A stretch of 64,000 nucleotides of DNA, taken from positions 17,341,172-17,405,171 of the forward strand of contig CM022669.1 in the NCBI GenBank assembly GCA_012295275.1, read 5' to 3'. Numbering within the stretch: the stretch's first letter is position 1; every line of letters starts with the position of its first letter. The notes below the pieces were generated by a model. It ran no database searches. It worked only from the letters and a program-made list of their open reading frames with translations, and was not told where the DNA came from. Made by a program: the position numbers and the translations under genes. Shown piece after piece: positions 15,001-27,717 of this stretch. Source of the stretch: Chrysomallon squamiferum (taxonomy: Eukaryota; Mollusca; Gastropoda; Neomphalida; Peltospiridae).

Positions 15001-18000
15001 TTGCTTTTAGAATTAATCATGTATTGTATTATTTTAGTTTGAAACTGATAGATCAGCACATTCATGTACAGAACAGTTATCATAAAAATTCAGTGTCATT
15101 TTATCCAATCTGTAATTTCAAAATAATAAAATAGTACTAAAACTAAACATAACAAAAATGAAGAAACTGTCATACATTCATTATGAATGTATTTGCTAAA
15201 CTACCAAACTGTATTGTAAAATTACAGGATGAGTGACATAATACAGAAAATATTTGAAGTAACAGGCTGGGTAGTATCAACTATTATTATTTTGAAATGT
15301 TATTATTTCAGATACTTAATATACAATATTATTAAATCCGTTATTTCAAGATAATGAACATAGACATTAGTATCACCTAATCTGTTATTGCAAAGATTAT
15401 TCTGTTTCACCCAATCTACAAATTTCAAAATACAATTTGGTTGTTCATGTATATGCATTTATGTGGCATTTTTCACAGTTTTCCAGTTTTAATTTGAATA
15501 AATAGAAAGAAAATTCTAAATAATTTGTATTTTAATAATTCAATGGAAATATGCTGCTGATCTTTCACTGTATGTAAAATGTTAAAATCATTTATAAGAA
15601 TAGTTTGATACTCTGAGGAATCACTTTGCAGTTAAACTGTTTGAGTTATGTTTTAAGAATGTATTAAAAGTTTTACCAGCATTGTGTTCTTTCTGAGCAT
15701 AATCTTCTTCTTGGCGTCTCTCTATTTCGTCTCTCACTTGCCTCATTTCTTCCTGTCTCTGCTGTAGTTTCTGAGAATGACTGTCTCTGAAAGGCAATTT
15801 TCAAAAATTAGTATTTGTTTAATGGCATCTTAACATCTTTTAATGTCGAGCATGTTTCAGAATAAGCATTTATCCTGCAATCCACAATGCCCGACACTGG
15901 TGCTCTAACCACTGGGCCACAGTCCTCTCAAATGAAATTTAATTAACTAATGCAAAAACCTACTTAGTGTCACAGATACAGGTTTTATATCAAACTATAA
16001 ATTACCTAATTTGGATAAAATGACTTTATAAATGTTCCAAGAGTATCATGTGGATCTCTTATAATATTAGAGATAATTCCCACAACATGCATGCTTGATC
16101 AATTCACTGATGAAAGTTTGTTAAAAATATCTATAGCAAACTTTAGTGGGAAATACTCTGTACTGGTAATCACGAAAGACAAGCTTCAACAGGTTTTTAA
16201 GAGAAACAGAGGTAGTTTAAAACCATCTTTCAGATTCCTTTTGCAACAAGAAATATTACATGAATTCTATTTTTTTTTTTTATGTCATTTGTGGAAATAA
16301 GCTGATTTAATTTATGTGTCGAACACACATGCTGTATTACTATGCTTTCCATTGTTGAGGTTTTTCTATCTGTTGATCTATTAGCATTACTGATTAGTTA
16401 ATAACCTAAGGCTAATGGTGATTTATGTGTTACTGTAATTCAAATGGAGCTATTAATCTGTCAGTTTTTGAAAATATTTTTAAAAGTTTAAAATGTTATT
16501 TCCATTTATAAATTTTAAAGCATTTTTCAAATAAAATTATTAAGTCACGCACACACACACATGCACATAAAATGCAAAATACGATTTAAAAAAATAGTAG
16601 TAAGTTTTAAAAAAGCATTAAGTGCCATTTTATTCCTAATGTTGTACTTTATTAACTAACAAAAGCTTTTTCTTGCCTGGATGTTGGCAGCCAATGTCAA
16701 TTACATACGTAACTACATAGTGCTGAATGGGCTATTTGTTTTCTATTGCTAACACTAATGTTTGATGTCGTTTAATGTAACAGATAGTAAAACCCTTTTA
16801 ACTTCAATTTTTCATTTAAATCTGTCTGAAACAGAAGATGTAAAATATCTAAAATTTGTATCAACTTTTTCCCTTGATCTATTTGACAGCAACGAAAAAA
16901 AAAAAAAAAATAATAATAAATAAATAAATACATAAAATAATAGTTTAATATAATGTAATAAACATTTCCTTACAACATAATACATTCCTGTTAAAATGCT
17001 ACACAAACTAGTTTGATTTTACAACAATAAAGTAGAACCATTAAAAAGCAAGTTTAGAAATAATCATAGTAAATGTTTAATGTTTAGAACAATTATATTA
17101 AGATGTAATACATTAAAAATAATTACAATTAATGGGCACTTTCAATAACAAAAATGAGTCCTAGAAAAAAAAAATTAAAAATTAAAAAATTAAAATCAAC
17201 TACTTACAGTATAACAGTAGGCAAGTTATAACTGCATTTGAACTATTTGTAATAATATACCTGTACAAATCATCCAAGAAAAATGAATTTTTCCATTTAT
17301 ATCCTCTCTTCATAAACTGTCTTTCTAATTTCCTCTTTATTTTATTCAATATTATCATCAGGAATTGTTTTGTAAATTAACACCTTTAACAAAAACGAAC
17401 TGCACCAAAACAAAATCCAGTAGGTTTCTTCTATATTACTGCACTGACCAATTAAACAAAATAATTTACCAATTTGGCTAATTAAGCAATATAAATTCCA
17501 TTTTATCACACACAGAATCAGAATACAATTCCAACATGATGACAATATAATGAGGATTTATTTGTCTTGTAAAACATCATGGTCACCAGTTGGCTAACAT
17601 CCATAATTTTACACTTAACTTAAGAGTTATTTCTTCTGTCAAAACCAAATAATCACTGAAATCTTAATAAGTCATAAGAGAAATGAGAATTATTTCAAAT
17701 GGATCAAAATATAAATAATATATCTGTTGAAAACATCTAGCTAATTACTTTCTGTTCTTACACAGTTATCAAAGTTTTTTTGTTTTTTTTAATTATTTGT
17801 TTTCGCTTTACATATATATTATCATTACTACTTTTTCTTTTTTTCTTCTTCTTCTTTTTTTTCTTCTTTAATTAACTTAATAATAAGGCTGGATAAAGAA
17901 TTTGAATTTTTTTTACTGAATACATTCAAGACGGCTTGTTTTGAGCTGAATTTAATCAAATTTACTATTCCACTGAATGTAATACACATCTCCCATTTTT

Positions 18001-18544
18001 TTTTCTGCATCATCATTATTTTAAACCTTTTAAATAAATGAAGCATGAACCAAAATGCTACTCAGAACTTTAATTCATTTTTTATAAAGATATCTGTTGT
18101 GCCTATTTTTATTTCATTATCTTCTTAATGCTATATGAGTGGAATAACCACACAGCTGTTCTATCTCTAATTTCATCATCCAGACTATTCTTTATTACAA
18201 TTTTGTCTTTGTTTAAAGAAATGTCTTCAATTAAAAGACGGTAAGCACTGAACTTACAATCTTGTGGCAGAGCTGTTTTAGATAAATGAATTTTGTCATA
18301 AAATGTTATTGTTTCTAATGTCTAGACTTACTTATTAATAAAAATTATATATGTACTTTATACTGTCAAATCCATATACATATATATATATATATATGCA
18401 TCATTATGGATGACATACAAAATGAAATTACCATAAAATCATTTAGACAAAATATCTTGTAACAATTCTTCTACATGATCAATATGAATGTCTGGTTACT
18501 ATTGACTATTCAGGGGGAAAAATCTAAATTCTGATTAGGAAACA

Positions 18545-18643
<99 letters not shown>

Positions 18644-19533
18644 TGCAAATTTTGGTGGCATTAATAACATTACAATTTTCAACTTGTTAATTGTTTTAAG
18701 TTACACTGAATGAAATTCAGAATAATAATTTTTAAAACATTCAGCTGGAATTTTCTTCTTTTTTTAAAGTGAATTTAATTGTTTTTTCCAAGTTCAATTA
18801 ATTGATTATTTTTTTTAATGAATACATTAGTTTCATTACTACTAGATTTATATTTTTATTGTGAAATAAAAGGTTTCATATTGTTTGAAAAAATGTGTTT
18901 GTGTGTTTAAATAACCTGCCCTAATGATTTATTTACTAACATTCCACTTAGTGATTCATTGAAATAAAATTGAAATAACAAGAGCACATACCACCATTAT
19001 TAAAACACTAGTTTTTGTTTTGCTTTACTTTTTATTTTAAAAATTATTATTATTATTATTATTAATTTTATTATCATCACTGTAATACTAAAGGTAAACA
19101 AAATTCTTCTTAGTTTTGCTGAAAAAATGTAGCATTTCTGTTTCATCAGTTAACTGCATTTAGTGGTTCACAATATAAACCAGGATTTTTATTACAATAA
19201 TAATAAATAAAATGTTGCAAAACTAATATTCTTTTCAAAATAGTGTTTGTAATCAAATATCTAATAGTTTATGTATGTAAAATTATTTACAAAGGCAGAT
19301 TTTTACCCATATACAATATACCTCTAAACTTACATATATAAATTAAAAAAATGCTGTTAAGTAAATGGCTATTTTTCTGTTGACAACTTAAAAATATACA
19401 ACTCTTACCTGTTTACAATATAACCCTGAACTCTGTGATCATGGTAAAAGCGAATCTGTACGTACATTTCCAGAAGTTCAATGAGGTTTTGAAATACTTC
19501 TCCATTGAAAGAATTCATAGCTGAAGCAGCCAT
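1549..19533 (-). CDS. Unrecognised charged/coiled-coil protein, 5' part of a large gene (partial)
   Basis: Seven exons on the minus strand join in phase: 19533-19409 (start), 15786-15677, 13241-13152, 5240-4950, 3711-3599, 2948-2918 and 1581-1549. All have AG acceptors and GT donors, and they give 264 residues before the frame leaves to the left. The start is the first ATG after an in-frame stop; a second in-frame Met lies five residues later. Residues 1-42 form a mixed hydrophobic/charged helix-like N-terminus (EVFQNLIELLEMYVQIRF). Next comes a Q/E/R-rich stretch likely to form a coiled coil (QKLQQRQEEMRQVRDEIERR), then a PPLPK motif, then acidic and basic disordered segments (GYESDDEYEE; DSDTDEETDRLL), and finally a basic AFRFKFRNR run. 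I do not recognise the family. The introns reach 8 kb and the two last visible exons are microexons of 31 and 33 nt, a pattern common in neuronal scaffold genes (inference). Exon calls are strong as a set; function is unknown. Confidence 0.72.
2310..2340. repeat. (AAT)n microsatellite
   Basis: Run of AAT units following an AATTA-rich tract, inside the intron between the 33-nt and 31-nt exons. Confidence 0.8.
5973..6018. repeat. Poly(A) run of 46 bases
   Basis: Uninterrupted A homopolymer in the 8-kb intron of the left-hand gene. Its length is prone to sequencing error. It could be a retroposon tail, but no element body is recognisable beside it. Confidence 0.85.
9187..9365. repeat. Diverged tandem duplication, about 131-bp period
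   Basis: The stretch at 9187-9235 (TGATTAATTTTGTGAACATA onward) recurs with a few changes at 9318-9365 (TGATTAATTTTGTAAACATA onward). Both include a GATCAAGT core. A weaker third copy may follow near 9410-9450. It is intronic. Confidence 0.6.
12551..12618 (-). CDS. Candidate alternative terminal exon of the left-hand gene
   Basis: On the minus strand a good acceptor (pyrimidine-rich tract ending CACAG) precedes 12618. Read in phase 1, the phase left open by the exon ending at 13152, it encodes DTAGGQKLVINGEKVADNFE, then LG and TAA at 12553-12551. Composition is far less AT-rich than the flanks. Using it would give a 130-residue isoform lacking the acidic segments encoded by the exons at 5240 and beyond. 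It could also be a chance open stretch, since 22 codons is short. The phase match and the balanced composition are the support. Confidence 0.42.
15847..15927 (-). repeat. tRNA-derived SINE-like fragment
   Basis: The minus strand contains TGGCCCAGTGG followed by TTAGAGCAC, matching the box A region of tRNA-type RNA polymerase III promoters. A degraded GGATTGCAGGAT lies about 25-30 bases downstream where box B would be. It is not a functional tRNA (box B and the stems are broken), so a decayed tRNA-derived SINE head is the best reading. It sits about 60 bp 5' of the exon at 15786-15677, in intron 1 of the left-hand gene. Confidence 0.5.
18549..18639. repeat. (AG)n microsatellite, 91 bp
   Basis: Uninterrupted AG dinucleotides, read as (CT)n on the transcribed minus strand. 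The tract lies deep in an intron, more than 750 bp from the nearest exon. Confidence 0.95.
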
Positions 19534-22115
19534 TAAGGAACAGAAAATTTCTTCGGGAATTTGTATATTGTTATTTTAAGTAATGATAAAACGAAGTCCT
19601 CTTCCAGCTGAACCGGGTAGCAATACACTGAAAACACCGTCTTGATAAATCACTCTGGTATTCATTATTGAAAATCCACAATATACCGCTGCCTTTGTCT
19701 ATCTAAAACGATCTTTTTTTTTTCCAGTAGATCAACAAAAATCTTATGACATTAAAAAAAATACATTATTTTTTCTGTCACCATGGTAACTGACAGCAGA
19801 ATGCATAATTTTAAATTGTATAGCTTTTATTTTTTTTGCTTTTTTATTTCCCTCTATAGGCCAAAGAATGCTTTATTTATCTTCCTTCTGATCAAATTGC
19901 AAATGAAGAAATTAATATTAAGCACAACAAAAAAATATGTAAATTGGTTTTAATTTAGAGCTTTTAATATATCACTGCTTCTTTACACTAACCATAAAAT
20001 TCCTTAAACAACAACAATCTTTTAAAAACATCCGACAGTAAAACACAAAAAAAACAGACATCGCAGTTTCTTTAATTCATTATCCACTTAAACTTTAAGC
20101 TGCTTCTCTTTAATAAACCAAAGGGTGTAAACAAAAACAAAAAAAAAGTCCCACAGAAGATCTTAACCAAAAAAACCTAAATATTCACAAGTCTACACCT
20201 TCAACAGCAACATCTGCATGAAGATGCCAGCAACACAATTCAATGAGGTTTGTGTCGAGAAAAAGAAATATGTTGTAAAAGCAATCATCCCAATTCTTGT
20301 AACTGTCATTTAAGGTAATGGGACGAAGCTTAAGTGATAAGAGGGAGCTTTGAGTGGCTACAAAAGAAACCGAGGAAAAGAGAAAAAATCTGTATTATAC
20401 ATGCATTGCAGGATAAGCACAGGTCATTGGAGTAACAATGGGAGATGTATATAACAGTCCCAATTACAATTTATAACCGAGCAAGATTCCTTTCAATGAA
20501 TACTGATCAGGTTTGCTGCTGAAACAAGTCGAGTAAACCCGAGCAACCCCGGTATGGACTATTTCACCGTGAGATGGCAACTACTTGAAAAGGTTTGAAA
20601 CGAAACTTGAAAAGACAGAGTGAAGCAGAAACAAACATTTTAGACACTGTTCAGTGAGTGCGAAAGAGCTTTAGTCTTTTTAGCAGTTTTGGAAATAATT
20701 TATGAAGCTGAAGAAAACTAAAACCTAACTGCAGTTGTACACTGAAAACTATGATATCAACATTAAAAAAATTAACATAAATAATATTTAAAAATGCTGA
20801 AATAAATAAAAAGATTAAAAAAAAAAAAAAAAAAAAAAACATTTAAAAACATAAAAATTTAAAAACTACATTAAATACTGCTGTAAAAATATTTATGTGC
20901 AGATATTTTTTGGACTACCATTCATTAGAACAGATACTAAAAGCTTGATATACTTTATTCATTTGTGTACACTAACTTCAATATAATTTTAAAAAGCTGC
21001 CTCCATTTATCCATTTATCTTCTTAAATTCACTACTTTACCTATTTCGCTTTTCATTTTTTTTCTTTTTCTTTTTAAGTAAATATTTTTGAAAAAGGAAA
21101 AAATGTTTCTCCATTATAAAAAATATTTTTAAAAAAAAACATTCTTCTGAAATTATGCATTAATTGATGGAAAGAAGAAAGATGGGAAGAATGATAGATG
21201 CACATACAGACAGAATGACAGATAAATGGATAGCATTTCTGGCACAAGGAAATCAAAAAGGTGGAAAAAAACAAATGATGATGGACAGACAATTTAACAG
21301 ACATTGAGATAGACTGAATGGAGTAATAAGCAAGGGAATTATGAGATTTAACCTGTTTGATACATGGATATATAAACACAGCAATGATTCCAGCAAAACA
21401 CTAATAAGATAAAGAGCCAGAAAGAAATCAGAAAGCGAAAAAATAAAATAATATAAAATAAAATAAACTTAAATTCAAAATAAAAAAGAAAAAGAAAAAA
21501 CCTTCCAGCAAGTTAGTGCTGTTGTATCTTTTTATTTTTTTATTTTTTTATTTTTTGTTTTTGTTTTTACAAGGAGATGTGACGGATGAATATATATTTT
21601 TTTTCCATTGGCGTCGACTTACTTCCCTATAAATAGTTAGCTCTTCATGGATTTATCTATGTAATTTGCTTTTCCTTCTAGATCTCAAATGATCATGTGC
21701 ATGATTTCCTTTCATTTGTTTCCATTTTTCTCATTCTTTTGAGGCGAAATAAAGTTCATTTTAGGTTTGGCCAGATGCCAGTAAACTACTGGTGATCAAT
21801 AAATAACAAAAGAGTGATGCCATTCATATACACAATTTGACAAGGACATACAGAAATGAAGATATGGAAATGCACGTGAATGAATTTCATTTCCTTCTGA
21901 AGTTCAACAATTAAGAAAAATTTCCTGAAGAGAACCAGAAACTAGGGACCAATAATATAGCAGAACTTATGTGATAAAATCGATGGTGGCTTGCTGTGTT
22001 ACATACAAGCATACAAGCTATCTTTACTGTTTATCCTCAAAGAACATAAGGTTATCTAATTTTCTGTACTCCTAACCAATAATAAAACGCAAAACATATA
22101 GTACATGATAATATT

Positions 22116-22154
<39 letters not shown>

Positions 22155-23240
22155 CACTTTTACATAAACACTATCCAAAATAATTTTTAATATTAATAAT
22201 TAACAAATTACAAAGGAGAATGTATGGCCTTTATCAAAAATAAATTTTGACTTAATTTATAAATTGTGCAACCAAATTATGATTATTTAATATGCATTTT
22301 AAAGCCCTATGCTTTTAATGGTTAATTTAATTTAACTTCACAGACAGGATCACTGAAATAAAATATATGTTGCATATTTAAAATCTGATAAATTCTGCTT
22401 TATATTAAACTAAGTGTACATGTTTAGACAACTTGTATTGTCAACAAATTTCAATAATTTTTTTTTTTACTTTAACACTACCTATCTTTATAATATATAT
22501 ATACAAGTACATACAGATAAACACAGTTTTATTCTAGTGTTTGAGTTACAAACCTAAAGACATATTCACAGAACATAAATAGTTTAGAAACAAAAATATA
22601 TTACTAATACTTTCAGCAATTTCCAGTACACAGTTAATGATTTAGTCTAGATTCTGTTTTTCATCATCATACACTCCCATTATTTTGTTAGCTGCTATTG
22701 TTTACTCACATTGTCTTATTAATTAACAGACAAAAACTTACCAATCACAACTCACTTAGTCTGACATCAGCAACACTGTTACATCCTTATTGAACATAAG
22801 AATTATAAAATATATATAAATATATATATTAAAAAAAAATGTAAAAAAACAGTACTGTATATAGATCCTATAGAGAAATGACATTTCCTTTCAACTAATC
22901 ACCAGGTGGCAAACAAAATCAATAATAACCCTTGTTAATCACATTTCCTACTAAACATATTAGCATGCGCACATGAATGCACATGTCCATAAATGTAAAT
23001 CAATTAAATATACTGATGACCTAGTGTGCTAATGTGATTACGCAGCATAGGTACACAGCCCAGAACACATATTACACAGGACAAAATAATTAATTTTATT
23101 TTAAAAAGATTCTAATTAATAATCAGATGGAGTTTATTTTTATTTTTATGCTTATAAATACTATTATTTGTTTAATATCTAACAGTGCATGGTGTCTTAG
23201 AGACATGAGATGAATATTTAGTTGTCAGAGGTGTATTGTT
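19534..23240. other. Intergenic and 5' flanking region between two minus-strand genes
   Basis: Separates the start of the left-hand gene from the 3' end of the next one. The first 1 kb (19534-20650) has somewhat more balanced composition and should hold the promoter and 5' UTR of the left-hand gene, but no TATA box or defined start site is convincing. The rest is AT-rich, with an (AAT)n tract near 22111-22151. No coding sequence seen. Confidence 0.45.
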
Positions 23241-23242
23241 GA

Positions 23243-23248
23243 TTTATT
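23243..23248 (-). terminator. Poly(A) signal AATAAA of the 23.3-29.8 kb gene
   Basis: TTTATT on the plus strand reads AATAAA on the minus strand, 62 bases 3' of the stop codon at 23310. That is a plausible cleavage signal giving a short 3' UTR. Confidence 0.5.
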
Positions 23249-23309
23249 ACTAATTATGTGACCGTTTTTAGTCCAAAAAGAATTCTGAAAAATCAATGGT
23301 ACAGGTATG

Positions 23310-26300
23310 TTACAAAATTTGATTCCTGGTAGGGAAGACTCTTTGGTGGTCTGTGTCAAAAATAATAACCATGTCCTGGGAAGAGAAGCTGGTGCAGACA
23401 AAATTCATGAAAAAACATTTATTTTTAATTAGATCATTTTCTGTAAGTACCTCCAAATTACATCTGTTGTGTGGACATTGATTTTTGCAGATTCTCTAAA
23501 TTTAAACAGTTAAACATTAATTTTGACTGTTAACTTGTCAAACAGATTATTTCCTTACAGAACTTTATCTCCTGATCATGTTATGAATATTTTCCTTAAT
23601 AGCTCAGTTTGATAGATGGCTTGTTTGTATGGACATAACAAACACACACACACACAAACACACACACACACTACAATCAATTGCATATTTCTGAAAAATA
23701 TAAAATAATTTGTCATATCTGTCAAATGTTTTAGTCAATAATGCCATGAAGACATAGAAAATGAAGCAAATAGATGCCTTCGTAATTTAGAGGTTTCTTA
23801 TTTTACCATTAGTCTTTATTACAAAAGGATGATGTTCTAACAATGACAATTTACACGAAAGCATATATAATGTGTTTAGGGATGTTGGCTCATATCACCT
23901 CAGCCAAGCCAACATTTAAATCAATTACCTATAAAATTTCAATGATTTAGATGAAATAACTGGATTATTCTTTTGGGGTTGTTGTTTTTAATCAGGTTGG
24001 TTTTATCATGGAGGGGTTGGAGGGGTTTTGGAAAGAGGGCAATGCCATGGTTATTTTTTTTTGGTAAGGATTAAGTGGGATTTTCAAAGCACTATCTGAG
24101 GTATTAAGACAATTATAAGCCAGGATAATCTTCATTTAATTATTACTTCTCACCTTCTAACCCAAACAGGTTCAGATGGAACTGATTCTTCTGTATATGA
24201 AGACTGTAAAGCAACTCCTTTGCTTCTCTGGATGGCTGATTTGATGTCAGCTATGGCTAAATCAAGAGCTTCACGTTTTGCCTTCAAGTCACTCATTATG
24301 GCCTGAGCATCAATGTCCTTGGGTTTGTTTTCTGATGACACCTAATAAAATGAAGAACATACTCTTAATGAAAGTTTTACATGAAAAGGTTTTTAATTTT
24401 AAAAAAAACTAAATAATAAAATAAAATAAATAAATATACATATATATATATATATATATGTTAAATAGAAAGGAAAAAAAAAAACTAACTGTATAGTAAA
24501 TATTATATTTCTCCTGATACACTGAAAGAATAAATGATAAAGTTTTATAAAAATGCATCCCAATGGAACATATAAATTATAACACATCTGCTTGATATAA
24601 TAATCATCCACAATGATTGGAAGTGCACTATTAGTGATTTTATACACACACACACACACACACACAGAGAAAAACATCTGGTACTGAATGCATATACAAT
24701 TCTAAAAGAAACAAAACTGATTTATTACTGATCTGTATTCTTAAGCAGTTTGTTTTAAAAAACAACAATATAGTAATAATATTAAATTAATTTTTTTTTA
24801 AATAACATAAAACCATCATCATTTATTATTTACCTATTATTTTTCATAGGGAAAGATAAGCCATTATTATCCATGCATAAATTAAAATTTAACAGGCAAC
24901 AGAACTATCTAATAAATTTGTTAAATATGTAGATATTAAGAATAAAACAATTAGGTACGTTTAAATTTACCAAACATTTTACCAAACATCTGTATGTTTC
25001 AGTTAATCCATTACAACTATTTAGTAAAAATGACAAAAACGAATATGAATTGTCATTTTATGTCGTTAACTTAAAAACAGACTGATAACCGAACCAAAGA
25101 CTTCTTTCAAGAATGTCCATTAAAATACAATCTCCTTCTCTGTAGTAAAACCTGATGCAATAATGTCTTAACACATTGTTTTAATCACTAGCTATTATAT
25201 TACACATGGTGCTGTGCTCTGTGACATGGTCTCTGTGACTGGCTAAAATAACTGTGTAAAGATATAAGACATTCTCTGTATATTTTATTATAACTTATTT
25301 TGGCTATCCTTTACTTATCACAGAGAGTAATTTTATACATGTGTACTCTAATGTTCACCTTCAAATGAAAGGAAACCACGTTCTTTCATATTATGCCAAC
25401 ATGTAAATCTATATCATTATGCTTGAGGAAACTATATCATTAATGACATGTATTGTTTCTAGAACATGTATTTGAAATGTAATTATAGCTTCACTGTATA
25501 TCTGTTATTGTTTCTGTTTACCAAATTACTTAATGACTTTCCTAGCAATTAAACATACACTTAAAAATAAATAAATCAATACTAACTATACTAATAACAA
25601 TAAATCATTAAATGTATCAATTACAGACTTCATTTTATTTTAATATACCAAATTATAATTAGGAGATATCTACATTATTCATGATTCATTCAAAGCATGA
25701 ATTATGATACAAATAAAGATCTGTATCTACTTAGCTATTTCACACGGTTATGTTACCATTATTATGATTTTATATTTCATTCACAAAGTACAGATTCATA
25801 CAGTCAATAATTCAAATAGTCCAAAAAAAAAAGAGGAACTAAGGCCATTTGTAACCTTTTCAAACACGCTGAATTCATATTTCTTTGTATTTACTGCAGC
25901 TGAAATTTTTATATAACACAAAATTATATATGATCTCTATTATAGTACATTGTTTAAAAAAAATTCAAATCATATATAGTTAATTATACTTAATATAATA
26001 TGAAAGTTCTTTGGGAGAAAAACTGAAAAATAAAAAAAGTGCACCTAATAATTCCACTAATGGTTATTAATGAAAATAAAATCAGATCTCTAACAAATTT
26101 TCAAAAAAAATAAAATGTTTAAAAATGTATTGTTGTTATATTAGCTTCATTCACAGCACATCTGCTTACCTTTAATCTTTTTATTTCATTTTCCATTTTC
26201 TGCTGAAGTCGTACTCTGTCCGAATATTCTTTACTGCCATCTTCTACATCGCTGGCCTGACTGCTGGACAGTCCATCGTCAACAATAGGCATCCCAAGGG

Positions 26301-27717
26301 TGGAACGGTCGCCATCTGAGGTGACACTCTCTACCTCTACGCTGTCACATTCTGTGTTCTCCGGTGACAGAGTAAAACTTTTCTTGTCATCAGGTAGGTA
26401 ATTATCGGTTCCATTTAATGGAATTTCAGTCAGGGTGTCTTCATTGACTCGTTCCTGTTTGGTGAACTGGTCCTGCGACGACCGCTGCTGCAGAGTCTTC
26501 TCTGGAGATGTTTCACGGGAACTGTCGAGAGAAGCACTGCCCTGGCTGTTCAGACTGTTTCGTTTGAGATTTAGTGAATCATTTGAACTCGAGTAGGCCA
26601 ACCTCATTCCCACATACGAGTTTCCTTGCTGAACACGTGCATATTTGACATAGTCGTATTCATTTTCAATGCTCAAGTTTTTTCGCGGCGTAATGATTCG
26701 TAGGTGATCTTTTGTGTTGTTGTTTTCACTCCTGTTGTTTTCACTCCTATTGTCCACATCGTTCTGACAGCTGATGTCAGGTTTGTAGGATGAAGCTGTC
26801 TGATGCTGCTGTTGCTGTATGTCAGATCTGGCCATTTCTCTTTCTGAGCTTGAACCATCTCGGTCAGTAGCAGAGTTGTCATTCCCCATTTCCCACACTC
26901 TTCTGGCCAGACCAGGCGATTGTTTTCTCATCTTTGGTTTAGCACCTTGACTGCTGTATGTCAGATCTCTGAGGTCTTTATCACAGGTTTTAATTTCTGT
27001 GACCCTTGGTATATTGTTCCTAATCTCCAGGCTGTTTCTTTTCTTAATAGTTTCATCTCTGTCAAAAGTGTCTCTAACATTTTCTGCTGAAGCTGCCTTC
27101 TGCCTAAGCTGAACTACTAGACTGGATGGACAGTTCTGGGAAATGTTTTCATAATACTCAATATCAGAATCATCTTTTTTAATGACTGGAATATTACTTC
27201 TTTCTAAAATATACTCCACTTCAGAGTCCCTGTCTTCATTTTCTGGGTACTGATGCTTCCAGTTATGCACAGGTTTGGAAATCATCAAGTCTCTGTTCAT
27301 AAAGCGATGAGATAAAGGCAGATCAGATGCTTCAAATCTTTCTATATCATCAGCTGGAAAATCTCCTTCCACCTCAGGCTGGAATGAGTCGTTGCTCTCA
27401 TCACTGTCACGTCTAGAAAACATAGCACTGATAGGCTCTCCGTCATCCAGTAAGTTTTGATAGGATATAGAACTAATTTCACTTGGGTGTCGAGAACTGT
27501 CCTCACCCAACAGAACTTCCATGCTAATGTTATCTGTGCTATCATCAATCAGAGATTCTGAGAGGGTATCAGGGACAGTGGTGGGAGGTCCCAAAGATCC
27601 TTCTCTCGATGCACCAAGAGCTTCTCCACCACATGCTCCATCCACCACAGTAGATCCATCTTCCATTTTACATGAAAGATGTTTGCTTACCATTGCATTT
27701 CCCTCCACAGTTGACAT
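23310..27717 (-). CDS. Unrecognised, mostly disordered 604-residue protein
   Basis: Three coding exons join in phase: 27717-26170, 24341-24154 and 23388-23310 (stop TAA). The ATG at 27717 follows an open stretch back to an acceptor at 27772; a separate upstream exon is non-coding. The protein is rich in Ser, Asp, Glu and Asn. It has an acidic N-terminal half, a QQQQHQ run, a more conserved-looking block (YDYVKYARVQQGNSYVGMRL, then AYSSSNDSLNLKRNSLNSQG), a short helical segment with coiled-coil potential (residues about 500-565, RVRLQQKMENEIKRLK and SDLKAKREALDLAIADIKSA), and a hydrophobic C-terminus (DMVIIFDTDHQRVFPTRNQI). No catalytic motif, signal peptide or membrane segment is visible. A cytoplasmic scaffold or adaptor is a guess. 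If intron 2 is retained, translation stops at a TGA overlapping the donor. I do not recognise the family. Confidence 0.8.
24342..26169. other. Intron of the 23.3-29.8 kb gene
   Basis: 1.8 kb of AT-rich sequence with an (AT)n tract near 24437-24459 and a (CA)n tract near 24645-24666. Both flanking splice sites are in phase 0. No other exon seen. Confidence 0.65.

Larger units (their letters stand above)
15787..19408. other. First intron of the left-hand gene
   Basis: 3.6 kb of AT-rich sequence between coding exons 1 and 2. It contains the SINE-like fragment, a long (AG)n tract and scattered T-runs. No additional phase-compatible exon was seen. Confidence 0.6.

Noticed and set aside
19409-27717. 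Single gene joining the 23.3-29.8 kb exons to the left-hand gene
   Set aside because: The exon ending at 24154 leaves phase 2, but the exon at 19533-19409 cannot accept that phase without an early stop. A phase-matched terminal exon at 23388-23310 and a poly(A) signal close the upstream gene.
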